64,000 nucleotides of DNA, from the NCBI RefSeq assembly GCF_954871325.1, contig NC_088778.1, positions 18,069,666 to 18,133,665 of the forward strand, in the 5' to 3' direction. Under the pieces are notes generated by a model. It was not told where the DNA came from. It was given only the letters and a program-made list of their open reading frames with translations, and made no database searches. Source of the DNA: Gordionus sp. m RMFG-2023 (lineage: Eukaryota; Nematomorpha; Gordioida; Chordodea; Parachordodidae). Position numbers and translations under genes: made by a program. Shown one piece after another: positions 32,895 through 43,936 of this stretch. How positions within the stretch are numbered: position 1 is the stretch's first letter; each line of letters begins with the position of its first letter.

Positions 32895-35838
32895 CAGGGA
32901 TGCGAACCCGACAAAATTTTTGCCAGGGTTCGGTTCGGGTTCGGTTCGGGTTCGGTTCGGGGTATAAAAAAAAAGGTGGGTTCGGTTCGGGTTCGGTTTA
33001 GGGAAATATTTTTGAACCCGGGTTTGGTTCGGGTTCGGTTCGGGTTCAAGAATTTTTGAGTTGATAAAAAAAATTATATATTTAAATCATAATAAAAAAT
33101 TAGACATAAATTTGATATAAAAAATAAATTTTTTATTTTATTTATAGGCAAATATAGTTAAAAATACAAAGCATATAGTCATGTATCAATTTTAAAAATT
33201 TTATTTAGACGTATTAGCATAATATCTTCCAAGAGTTGTTCACTCATCCTCGATCTATGTGGTGAAAGAATGAATTTCAAATGTGAAAAAGATCTTTCAA
33301 CGCTAACCTATGTTAAATGTATTTATATGTGAAAATATGAAAAATTAACTTGGGTTGCAGGAACAGCAAATAAGATTTTAGATAAAATATATAATTCAGG
33401 GTGTTCCAGCTTAGCAGACTCCCAAAAATGCAAAATATTTTCCTTCTTATCTAATCTTTTATAATCGCTAAATCTAGTAATTATTGTTCCAATACTTTTC
33501 TCAGCAATCGTTGGCCCTCTTTTAAATATTTTCTCCTGCCTTTCTTTAAGTTGTATCAATTTCTCTAAATCATCTTCTTGTTCAATAACTTCATCGGAAC
33601 TAATATCATCAGATAAAATCGGCGTTGTTAAGCTTTTAATTCGTCTCCATAAATTGACAAGATGTTTTTTCGCACAAATCTTATCATCATCACTAAGTAA
33701 TACCTGTAATATTTAAGGATTTATATTGTTTATATTTAAATATTTCATAAAATAACAATTTTAATATAAATCTAAAATAATTAATTTACTAAGCTTTTAA
33801 TTAACCTTGTATCTTGGGTCCAGGTATATGGCAGCTAAGAGAATTTCGTTCTTTATAAACCTTTCTTCTCTGTTCTTAAGACAAGAATATAGTAATTGAG
33901 CAAAATGGTTTGGATTTTTTTCCAGTTCGATGCAGCATCTTAACCATGCTGCATAAAAATCTGTCAGTGTTAACTGTTCAGATTGGAATTGTTTGGTTAC
34001 GATTTTTAGCGGTTTTAAAATTTCAACAATCGTTATTATCTCTTTCCAATCTTCAGTCAATAAATAATCAGATTGCTCTGTAAAAAAATCTTCGATATTG
34101 GGTTTTAGTAAAATCAGCCTTTCTAACATATCATGGGTTGAATGCCATCTGTGGCAATCTAACACAGGCTTAGGGAGTTTCATATTTTTTAATAACTTTT
34201 GGTAAGTGGGATGTCTTAATTTTAAATTTAGGCTCCTAGCTTTTGCAATGGTTTCCACAATAGGTGATAATTTTATAGCATCTTGAAGTGCCAGCTGAAG
34301 TGTGTGAGCTGCACACCGTACACTATAAATCGGATAGGATATAATAGTTGATAAAAAAGTATTTTGTATATCATCAATATCATATTTATATACATTTACA
34401 TCCATATTTTCCTCATCTGCTGATTCACTCCTTATATCATAATCAGTTTCAGATTGCAGGAGCTTTATAGCTCTTAAAAAATTACAACCATTATCAGAAG
34501 TAATTGTGTATATTTGTTGAATATTAATTTTAAATTTTAGTAAAGTTTTAAATATATTCTCTTTTATATATTCTTCTGTACATCTCTCTTTCAGCTCTAC
34601 AATTCCAAGAGTCCTCAAATTTATAATGGACTTTGATATAAATTGAATATTTACACCAAGAATTGACCTATCTAGTCGTTGAACTGCATCAACTTTTAAA
34701 CTTATTAATTTTCCTTCTACCTCTCTCGATATTTTGTCTCTAATTGATTGGGCTGTTTTATTAATAGTTCTGGATAAATTTTCTTTGTTTATAACTAAAT
34801 TGAGCCCAGCAAGGAGTGGATTTATAATTCTTTGAAATCCCGAATCTTCAATAATTGATAAAGGCCGGCCATTTACAGTAACAAGTTCTAGTATAGAACT
34901 CATCAAATCATTAGATGATATATTTATACTTATATGCTTTTTTGGAAAAAAGGTTTCTATATTAATTTTAGGTTTTTTTGCCAATAACAATTCCTGATAT
35001 TTGGTTTTTTCATTTAAATAATTTAAATATTCATTGTTGTGATTTCTTTCCAGGTGTCTTTCTAAATTTGACAAGTGATTACCAGACATTTTTACTTTGC
35101 AATATGAACATATTGATTTTTTTTATATTGTATTAAGGGTAAAATGCTTATCAAATATGACTTTATCTTTAATCTTAAATCTATAAAAAGAGAACAATTT
35201 TTTTAAATAGCAATGATTTCAGAATTAAAAAAGAGATATTTATAAATTTAATTTCATTTATAATATGCACTTCATTAATATCTTGTAAAAATTAAACTGA
35301 ACCAAAAATAAATGATTAACATATATAAATTTTAAAATCATTTTAATAAGTTCACAAAAACTGCCCTACATTTAACAATTTTTAAGTTAGATGTTTAGAA
35401 TTTTTTAAATTAACAATATAATAATTTTTACTTTGATTTGTTAACCATTTTCTTCTAATTAATAATCTTTAAGAATAATAAGATAAAAATTTAAAAATAA
35501 ATGGGCGTAAATTAATTCAATTGTTTAAAATTTTTTAACACTCCAATAGGAATCGAGAATAAATTTAAAAATGGTATAAATGAATTAAGTTGTTTAAAAT
35601 TTATTAAGACTTCATTTAATTGGAAATTTGAAAATATAATATTTGTATTTACATATATTAATATATGATTTTAAATAATACACTAAACCCGATTGAACCC
35701 GGGTTCAAATAAAATTCTTGGGTTCGGTTCGGGGTTTTGGAAATTTTATAAATGGGGTTCAGGTTCGGTTCGGGTTCAGAGTTTTTTTCTAAAAACCCGG
35801 GTTCACTTCTCCGGGTTCGGGTTCGGTTCGAATCCCTG
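32895..35838 (-). mobile_element. hAT element with GGTTCGG ends, nearly intact
   Basis: The left end CAGGGATGCGAACCCGAC and the right end TTCGAATCCCTG are inverted repeats. A perfect 8-bp target duplication ATTATAAT flanks them (32887-32894, 35839-35846). Both ends carry about 100-150 bp of GGTTCGGGTTCGG-type short repeats in inverted orientation, likely transposase-binding sites. The single gene on the minus strand is spliced. Other ends of this family are seen at 26030-26114 and 49095-49335. Confidence 0.95.
33179..35089 (-). CDS. hAT transposase, three exons, ~588 residues
   Basis: DNA transposase of the surrounding hAT. Exons: 35089-33806, 33703-33350 and 33307-33179. The introns are 102 and 42 nt, both GT-AG, and both preserve the frame. 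Motifs in order: the His pair of a BED zinc finger (HLSNLERHLERNH, residues 4-16); SDNGCNFLRA (catalytic region, ~210); SVRCAAHTLQLALQDA (~263), the CxxH block; CHRWHSTHDMLERL (~320), the CPTRW equivalent; LAAIYLDPRYK at the end of exon 1; and VSVERSFSHLK...SRM (exon 3), the hAT dimerisation block. Upstream of the first ATG the frame continues through KHFTLNT and the two zinc-finger cysteines (CSYC, 35110-35099) but has a TAA at 35125-35123. The protein from 35089 therefore lacks half its finger, unless another start or an upstream intron exists. Confidence 0.88.
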
Positions 35839-36041
35839 ATTATAATATGTTCCTAGTCATAATAGTTTTATATGCAACACTTAATTATAATAGATTCTTA
35901 GTCATAATATTTATATATTTTTTATATTATACTATTTTTAATAGTATTGCACAATAAGAATTATTTATATTTTGATAATATAGTCATTTATATATAATTT
36001 TTAAAAACCGTTATTTGCAACAAGAATACTTGTATATTTTT

Positions 36042-36204
36042 CAGAGTTGTTAAAAGATACTTTTTAAATGGATCTAGATACAGATACATCGTCTAAAATA
36101 ATATCTAGATACAGATATTTTAATCAAAAATCTATCTAGATAGAGATACAGATACCACATTTTTATATCTAGATACAGGATCTAGATACTCTTTAACAAC
36201 TCTG
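36042..36204. mobile_element. CAGAGTTGTTAA MITE with GATCTAGATAC repeats
   Basis: Left end CAGAGTTGTTAAAAGATACT, right end TACTCTTTAACAACTCTG. Perfect 8-bp flanking duplication ATATTTTT (36034-36041 and 36205-36212). The 163-bp body consists largely of ATCTAGATAC-type palindromic words. It is related to the right end of the element at 52391-53162. Confidence 0.9.
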
Positions 36205-36339
36205 ATATTTTTAAAATACAGTTTTTTCATTTATATTAATTATAATTTTTAAATACCGTTACTTGCAAATACTTGTATTTTTTTAAAATACAGTTTTTAC
36301 AATAAATTTTCTATAAAAATTTATATATTATGAAATTTT

Positions 36340-36823
36340 TTTTACTATATTATCATTAAAATAAATATATAGTTAAATAAAGGGACGTTATATTTTAATA
36401 ATAAATAGAATCTATAATGAAATTCTCTGTAAATCTTTTTATTGAAATAATTATTTTAACATAAAATAAGCTATATTGAGTGATCATAAAAAATGGGAGA
36501 TTTGGGGAGGCGATTTTTCACCGAATGGATTGAATTAATTTACGATTGAACACTAAACATTGATAAAATTTTCAGATTGATGCTTTCAGTCCTATTAAAC
36601 ATTTTGGTCTCAATTTTGTTGCTAGTATTTTTTCCATTTATGCTGGCTACTATAGCGGTTAGACACTAATAAAGTACAAAACATTGGCAAATTTTAGAAT
36701 TAGTATTTCCAATTGTTCAGATAACTTTAACAAATACGATATAAAGATAACTAATGAAAAATTAATAATATATAATATTTTTAACACCCCCCCCCCCCCA
36801 TTAATAATCCTGGCTAAGCCACT
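36340..36823 (-). mobile_element. Terminal fragment of the CAGTGGC hAT family
   Basis: The right end GGCTAAGCCACTG (36811-36823) is the inverted form of CAGTGGCTTAGCC. The segment matches the left 400 bp of the element at 11032 in reverse, including GTTAGACACTAATAAAGTAC and the GAGTGATCATAAAAAATGG block. The C tract at 36787-36799 corresponds to the G tract there. No transposase part remains. Confidence 0.7.
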
Positions 36824-38265
36824 GGCTAGGGTCATTTGATATATCACAAATCGTACATTTATTTGAGTAAAAATGCAAAAGTGGACTAAAAATGGTTATT
36901 TTTATAGTAATCCTTAATTGACCACACATAATATTTTTGCATTATTTTCTGCAAATTACTTTTTTAAAAAGATTATAAATTTTTATACTAAATAATTATT
37001 TCAATAAATATTGGTAAATCCATATTGTGTTTCTAATATTCTATCAAATAATGATATCTCTAAGGAATGTCCAGTGTGCCTCAGAATTACTAAAATCACT
37101 AAAGCAAATAAATATTTTATTCATCGTTTTAACAACTCACGCCCCTGGTTTAGGACTATACTTATTGCATAATTGTCATTCACAACTCAACTGTTATTTT
37201 TTGTTAAATATTAGTATTTTTAATTTTCTAAAAAACAACTCATATTCTCTGTTGATGGATAAATAATTATTCATTCCACTCCATAAAATATTTTCAAATT
37301 GAATTTTAATTAAACTAATATTATATAATATAAATACACAAAATATAAAGACATCAATTAGGCTAGGTCTCTAATTTTTTGAAAAAGATTTGAACTTGCT
37401 AAGTGAGTTAAAGATTTTTTTAGAGAAAAAGAGATTCGGTGATAAAAAATCGTGGGACTGGCATTCCCAAAAGGTAACAAAATGATATTTTCCGAAATAT
37501 TTAAAAATCGAAATATATCAATTGATGAAATCCTTATTACAAAGTAGAAAAAATGTACAATAGCAAAGGAATTTTTTACTTTATATTAATTATATTTTAT
37601 CAAATATAAATAAATAATTTTATAAATAAATCGCTATAAATTTTTGTAATATATTCGCGATAATGCATGGCGGTATTAATTTAGCTTGCATTCACGATAT
37701 TATTTTCTGTAATCGATTCGCGATAATTTTTTCGCAGTAATATATTAGCGATAATACATTTTGAGGTATTGACGTGATATGATAAATACGTATTCGCTTA
37801 GCAATATAGCCCAACTACTTACGAGCATAAGTTTTAGAAACAAATTTGGCACTAAATAATTTTTCTTTTTTTCAAATTTTACAGCCCCAAAATTGAAAAA
37901 TTGGTGCAAGCTTTAACAAGGTTTAGAATTGATAATACAAATTTAAATATTTTCATTCGATTAGATTATAAAAGGCAACCCCTACCATTCGAATTATGTA
38001 TATAAAAAATATGAAAATAATTAATTACCAAATTTATTTTATTTATTTATATTTTTATATTTATAATATTTATTTATTTATAAATATAAATAAGTTACAT
38101 AATTACTCATCTCGCAGTAATTTATTTAGAATTATTTTAAATAAAAATTCCAAAGATGATGAATCTAGATCAAAATTTAATTCTATACATTGATAATATT
38201 CTATACCATGATTTAGTAAGTTTACAAATTTTGAAATATTTATGCAGAAGATATGCTCAGTTATA
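36824..38265. other. AT-rich spacer
   Basis: No gene or complete element found. Around 37630-37790 ATTCGCGATAAT-like words recur irregularly. The open frames at 37027 and 37996 are AT-driven, without a recognisable domain. Confidence 0.4.
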
Positions 38266-38541
38266 GAGGTCTATAATATGTGGGTTTTTGACACGAAGGC
38301 CCTCTAATAGTAAAAAAAAGTAATCAATAGGTTTGCCCGACCATTTATCTAAAAATTTTGATTAGCCTTCCAGACAATGTTTATAAATTATTTTATATAG
38401 TAATTAAACTTATAAAAAAATTTAATATAAGCCCGTCTGCTCATTGCGCCAGAAAATAATTCAATCTCCTATCTATTGTTTTAAAATATTTTTATCCCGC
38501 CTAATTTTTTAACTCTCTGCTTGTTGCAGACCTCTACTCAT
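38266..38541. mobile_element. TAGAGGTCT-type MITE
   Basis: Starts TAGAGGTCTATAATATGTGG and ends TTGTTGCAGACCTCTA, an imperfect inverted repeat of about 14 bp. The flanks CTCAGTTA and CTCATAGA agree only partly, so the duplication is uncertain. No coding capacity. Confidence 0.55.
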
Positions 38542-39021
38542 AGATTCGAACCTGAACCAGTATTAAATGTTATTGCTCTAAACCTTTAAAAATTTTGTTA
38601 CCTGAACCAAACATTTAAAGAGTCTTTGAACCTTTTGATAACCTAACTGTCTTAGTATGCGTCATTCATATATTGTTTGAAAGTGAAAATTCAAAGAAAG
38701 TATAGTATAAATATTACAAAAGCTTAGCATTGCCATTCAGTTATTTATTACGAATTGAATTAAAGATATATTATAAATATTTCTTATTCTAAGCTGCCAA
38801 ATTTTATAAAAAAATTATTTGGGTTCACCCTGGGCCATCAAAAGTCTAAGCACAGCATTATTATATCCCTCCCCCCATATATATTTTAAAGTAACACTTG
38901 ATTTTGATGCAATAATAGATAATCAATTTTATTTGAAATCTTACATAAAATTTTAATTTTTTAAGATAATTAATTGTAATTTAAAAAAATGTATATTAGT
39001 AGTATTTTCATTATATTTTTG
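38542..39021. other. AT-rich spacer
   Basis: TTCACCCTGGGCCATCAAAAG at about 38823 and CCCTCCCCCC at about 38868 could be part of a decayed hAT end. Nothing else is visible. Confidence 0.3.
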
Positions 39022-39334
39022 CAGGCCCGGCCATAAGCCCGGTATTTAATTTTTTCAAAGATACCTAGGCCGGGCCGGCCTACAAAATTATTTATAGCCG
39101 GGCCGAGCCTATAATTATTTCGTAAAAAATACCAGGGTTGGGCCTTATTTTCAAACCTAATATTTTAAATCGCCATAATTAGCTACAAAAATTAAAAATA
39201 AGTGTAATATTTAAAAAAAATATGGGCTTGGAAAATATAAAACCCGGGCTGGACCGAAAAAAAATAAGAGCTGGAAAAATTTCTTAAATAAAATCCGGGC
39301 TGGGCCGTGCAAATGGTGCCACTGGAGGTCTCTG
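39022..39334. mobile_element. GCCCGG-type MITE
   Basis: Starts near GCAGGCCCGGCCATAAGCC and ends TGGTGCCACTGGAGGTCTCTG, whose reverse (CAGAGACCTCCAGTGGC) matches the family terminus. The interior repeats CCGGGCCGGCC and GGGCTGGGCC words between A/T tracts. The target duplication is not clear. Confidence 0.65.
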
Positions 39335-40113
39335 TTTGATATATTTAAAAAATTCATAGTGTTTAAAAAATTTAACCCAAATTTTAACTTTTTTTAAACA
39401 TTTTAAATAATTTCTAATCATCATGCTAGAATGCTTTAAAATATTGGAATGAAGATATTCAAGAAAATGCAATTTACTCTATATATATCAAAAAAGTGCG
39501 ATATAATCCTGCTGGCAGACTAAATCAGATTATAGCTAATGAGCCACTTTATCCCAACATTAATGTAGGAAAAAATTCCAACACTTCGTTATTGCACTGG
39601 GAAACAGTTAAAGTCAAACATATAAAGGTTAGCGATTACGATATCTTAATTTAATTATAGTAAAATATATTACTTTTATATTTTGATGTAAATGAATATA
39701 GTAGATACTAAATTAAATGAGGGCCAATTCAGTGGGGTCAGTATTGAGGGGCAACTATTCAAAACATTCCTAAATTTGATTTGAGCATCCTTAAAATGTT
39801 TTCTATTTGTACAACACGCTGAAGCCCTCATATATAAATGATAAGGGTTAAAAGTAACATATTAACAAAATAAGTGCTAAAAACATTTATTACTCGGTTT
39901 TATAAAATAAATTGATCACTACTAACTAAATATTTCTTTTAATAAATTGCTATAATAGATGAATACAGTTTGAAGAAAGAAAGGATGAGATATTTATGCT
40001 ACTTACATAATTAGGTGAGACCTGGAAAGGACAATGGGAGACCAGGATTCTAAGATTACTTAACTTTGTGGATAGATATTTTTGAAACCTAACATGTTAG
40101 TTTAAGTCATGAA
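39335..40113. other. AT-rich spacer
   Basis: No gene, terminal repeat or array recognised. Confidence 0.4.
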
Positions 40114-40359
40114 CAGGGTTGCCATGTCTCCCCCCATCAGTGGGAGTCTCCCACAATTTTTTAGTTTACCCACATACATCTCACTCCCACAAAACTCCCA
40201 CAATTAGAAATCCACAAAAAGCTCCCACAATTTTTTAATTTCTCCCACAATTTTTTTTTTAGCATTTTAATGTTTTTATATTTAACGACTTAAAAATATC
40301 ACTTTTATTTTTTTTTACGACTCCAAAATAGTGTTAACTTTACTTGTGGTAGGACAAAA

Positions 40360-41790
40360 ATGAGCAAGGCTATCACAAATGTGTTAGGACCTGAATCCGA
40401 GAGGTCAATTCTAGACGAATTGAAAGAAGGACATCCATATGCTATTTTAACAGATGCATCAAATAAGGGAAATATTAAAACATTTCCCCTGATCCTTCGC
40501 TATTTCAACAAGAATAAGGGCATTTCTATAAAACTATTGAAATTTTTTTCATCCGATAGTAAAAAATTCAACGATATAGCTAACCACATAATGGTAAATA
40601 TAGCTGATTCAGGGTTATCAATGAGTTGCATGTCAGCTTTCTGCGCTGATAATGCCTCTGTTAATTTTGGTAAAAATCAAAGTGTATTTACCGAATTGAG
40701 GCAGCACAATAATGAATTAATACCAATTCTGTATATGCCATATACTGCATAATTCTTGCAAGAAGGCAATGAATGTACTATCTGTAGATGTCGAAGTAAT
40801 TGTGATGAAATGTTTTAACGAATTTAGTTCATCAACTAAAAGAGTCACTGAATTAAAAGAATTGGTGGAGTGGTCTGATTTGGAATGGTGAGAGTTGTTG
40901 CGATATGTACCTATCAGGTGGTTATCATTAATACCTGCCATCGAGAGAATTTTAAAATTTTACGAACCCTTAAAGAAATACTTCTTAAATAAAGATTTTA
41001 AAAGCTGTCATAAAATTTTGAAAATTTTTTTCAGGATGAAATGTCAGAAGCAGATTTGGGATTAGTTTCACATGTAGGAAATCTACTTCATGTAGTTAAT
41101 ATTCAGTTGCAATCAGAAGATTCTTTATTGATAAAGATTCACAAAATCATGCTACAGCTCTGTTCATCTCTACAGTTAAAAATAGATAATAAATTTTATG
41201 GCGCTATTGCTAAAAATATCATATTAAAATGTTCAAATATTACTATAATTAACATATTTTTAAATGAAGCAAATATTTTTATTAAGACAATTTTGGAATA
41301 TTTACAATCAAGATTTGATTTTAATAACTCTATTTACAAGTGTGTAAATATTATGACCTTGGAACAGAAACCATCATTTGATGGTTTTTGTAATTTAATA
41401 AATATATTAAAATTACCGATAGACATTGAAGCCTTGTTTAAAGAGATTGTAATTTTTTCCATTTTTTATGATTCGCCAGAATACTTAAAGTTAGATGGTC
41501 TAAAAGCAGAGGAGAAATGGGTGGAAATTTTTCGTAATAACGATAAATCCCCATGCTTGGAAAAAATTTGCGAGTATGTTTTCTCCTTACCTCATTCTAA
41601 TGCATCATCGGAGCGCATTTTTAGCCTGATGAGGACTGCCTGGAGAAAGGAGAGAATCGAATTGCTTTAACAACATTAGAGGTTAATGGTTAAACAAAAT
41701 TATAAAATGTCATGCCAGGAATTTTATAAATATCTTAATAACGACGGTAAACGTTTAGTTCCATTATTTAAATCTCAAATATAATTAACT
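40360..41790 (+). pseudogene. hAT transposase (SCAND3/ZBED-like), decayed
   Basis: Main transposase body of the element. It begins at the first open stretch with ILTDASNKGNIKTFPLILRY (the first catalytic region), then ADNASVNFGK, the CHILHNSCKKA block (~40733, in a second frame), YVPIRWLSLIPAIERILKFY (CPTRW equivalent, ~40905), a long helical part in the open stretch 41041-41670, and LPHSNASSERIFSLMRTAWR, the dimerisation block at ~41590-41650. The N-terminal zinc finger is absent. There is a frameshift near 40733, a TGA at about 40889-40891, and further frame changes at the 3' end, so the gene is inactive. The inverted copy downstream supplies the missing N-terminal region but is also broken. 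Confidence 0.82.
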
Positions 41791-41984
41791 ATAACTATTT
41801 GACTTTCTATATTTTATAAAATCTTATTAACATTTGCATAAAATCAAATAAATTTATTTTTTACATTGTAAAATTAATATTTTGAATATTTTGGCAAATC
41901 ATAAAAATAAAGAAGCATTACAATCTCCTCAAACATGACATCATATTAAATCTTATTAATAATTACGATAATAGTAATAATATT

Positions 41985-42850
41985 CTTACTTTGGTATTTC
42001 TGCAGCATAATTTAGTGAACCTTTATTAAATTATATTCTTCTGATTGCAACTGCATATTAACAGCATATAGTAGATTTCCTATATATAAAATTCATAAAT
42101 ATACTTCTGCCATTTATTTTTGAAAATTTTTTTCAAAATATTAGGACAGCTTTTATAATCTATTTATTTTTTAAAGGATTGTAAAATTTTAAAATTCTAC
42201 GATGGCGCGTATTAGGAGGAACCTGTCAACCATCATTATGCTGACTCAATTCTGTAAATAGACTCTGGTTTTTGCCAAATTCACTGAGGAATTATCAGAT
42301 CAGAAAGCTGCCATGCAATTCATTGGTAAGGCCAAATCTGCCATATTTACCCATATATATGGTTAGCTATGTCTTTGGATATTTCATATCTGGAGAAAAT
42401 TTTTTTAATAGTTTTATTGAAATAACATTAATTTTGTTGAAATAGGGGAGGATCAAGGGAAATGTTTTGATATCTCCTTATTAGATGCATCTGTTAGAAT
42501 TGCATATGTTTGCACATCTTTCAAATCGTGAAGAATTGACCTTCTGGATTTATATCCTAAAACATTGATGATAACCTTGCTCATTTGTGTTCTACAAAGT
42601 ATACTTTTCATTTATATTAGTCGTTAAATATTATGGGGAAAGATTCTACCAACATTGTGATGTTAAATAGCTCTCTGAATGTTGTACTGCATGATAGGTA
42701 TTTACCATTTCCGCATAGTGCATCTCTATTATTTCTTATTTTTGAAGAATATTTTTGTTTTGCAATAGATGTTGATAGACTGCCCTGTACTGATTTATGC
42801 TTTGAAGATTTTTGATGCCTCAAAATATCATATTCCCTTCCCACATTGTA
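41985..42850 (-). pseudogene. Inverted partial copy of the same hAT transposase
   Basis: On the minus strand, 42844-42617 encodes a zinc-finger region (YDILRHQKSSKHKSVQGSLS, typical of the N-terminus of this hAT group). It is followed by a decayed counterpart of 40360-41160 (YAILTDASNKEI, SDNSSVNLAKTR, then the matching non-coding-frame blocks to ~41985). It pairs with the plus-strand copy over about 800 bp, so the element could fold into a large hairpin with a loop near 41160-41985. Confidence 0.75.
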
Positions 42851-43144
42851 TTAACTAAATACTGTAGAACAACTTCCCAGCACTGATTATAATTATTTTT
42901 TACATTGTAAATTTAAAATTGTTTGTTTTTTTATAAAATCTTATTTATACATTAGCATAAAATATATTTTTTTACATTGTAAAATTACAATTTATTTATA
43001 AAATTTTATCTTGTTTACATTCTTTTGTATTTAAAAAAGATCGTTGGTTATTATTTTTAAACAAAATTAATATATTATAATAAATCAATATGTTATTTTA
43101 ATAATAAAGATAGTATTTAAGAAATTTTGTGTCCTACTATAATT

Positions 43145-43420
43145 ACCTATTTTGAAAAATAGTTGCGTATTTTATTTTGGAAAATAGTTACCTATTTTAT
43201 TTTGGAAAATATTTACCTATTTTATTTTAAAAAAGAGTTGGATATTTTATTTTGATCAATAGTTGGCTATTTTGTTTTGAAAAATAGTTGGCTATTTTAT
43301 TTTGAAAAATAGTTGGCTATTTTATTTTGAAAAATAGTTGGCTATTTTATTTTAAATAGTTGGCTATTTTATTTTGAAAAATAATTACCTATTTTATTTT
43401 GGAAAATAGATTCGAGCCCG
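43145..43420. repeat. 25-bp minisatellite
   Basis: About ten copies of TTGGCTATTTTATTTTGAAA-type units (full unit 25 bp) lie just inside the right end of the hAT element. Some units read TTACCTATTTTATTTTGG. The array is imperfect. Confidence 0.85.
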
Positions 43421-43536
43421 CAAAAAAATTTGTTTAGCAATTTTTATATTTCTCCCACAATTTTTATATTACTTCCACAAAATACCGAATTTCTCCCACA
43501 ATTTGAAAATTTTGACCTGGCAACCCTGGTCATGAA

Positions 43537-43936
43537 TATGCTGCGGTTATCAAATATTTTAAGTTAAAAGTTCATATAAGTATAGAAAATCTATATTTTA
43601 TTATAATATTCATTTTTTGAATAAAAATTATAACTTACCTTTAAAGAAGGTGTAGGTGGGCATGGTGTTGTTAGGCTACTTTTGAAAATAGGGCCCTACC
43701 GCAATTTTTCAAAAAAGTAGCGCGCTGAAACTACCATTTTTAAAAATTAGTCTCTTTTTCTAACATCAGGAGAGCGATTTCAAAAAATACATATCATATT
43801 TTTAATGAGAAAAGACGTGAATTTTTCCCATTATGCAATTTAACTATTATAATATTCTTCTCGCTTGTCGAGATGGAACAATATTCCAAATTTAATTATC
43901 AATATTAAATTAACTGCTGTTTTATATCCTAAAATA
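43537..43936. other. AT-rich spacer
   Basis: No gene. GTGTAGGTGGGCATGGTGTTG and GGGCCCTACCGCAATTTTTC (43649-43710) form a GC-richer patch without recognised identity. Confidence 0.35.

Larger units (their letters stand above)
40114..43528 (+). mobile_element. hAT element CAGGGTTGCCA with inner inverted gene copy
   Basis: Left end CAGGGTTGCCATGTCTCC and right end ACCTGGCAACCCTG, with a perfect 8-bp target duplication GTCATGAA (40106-40113, 43529-43536). Both ends carry repeated CTCCCACAATTTTT words. The plus-strand transposase (40360-41790) is followed by an inverted partial copy of the same gene (41985-42850), then a 25-bp minisatellite (43145-43420). Confidence 0.93.

Noticed and set aside
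32877-33059. 60-codon frame with VRFGFGSG repeats
   Set aside because: Translation of GGTTCGG subterminal repeats of the hAT at 32895.
37996-38193. 65-codon frame rich in Tyr/Ile/Asn
   Set aside because: AT-driven composition with no domain, splice structure or homologue recognised.
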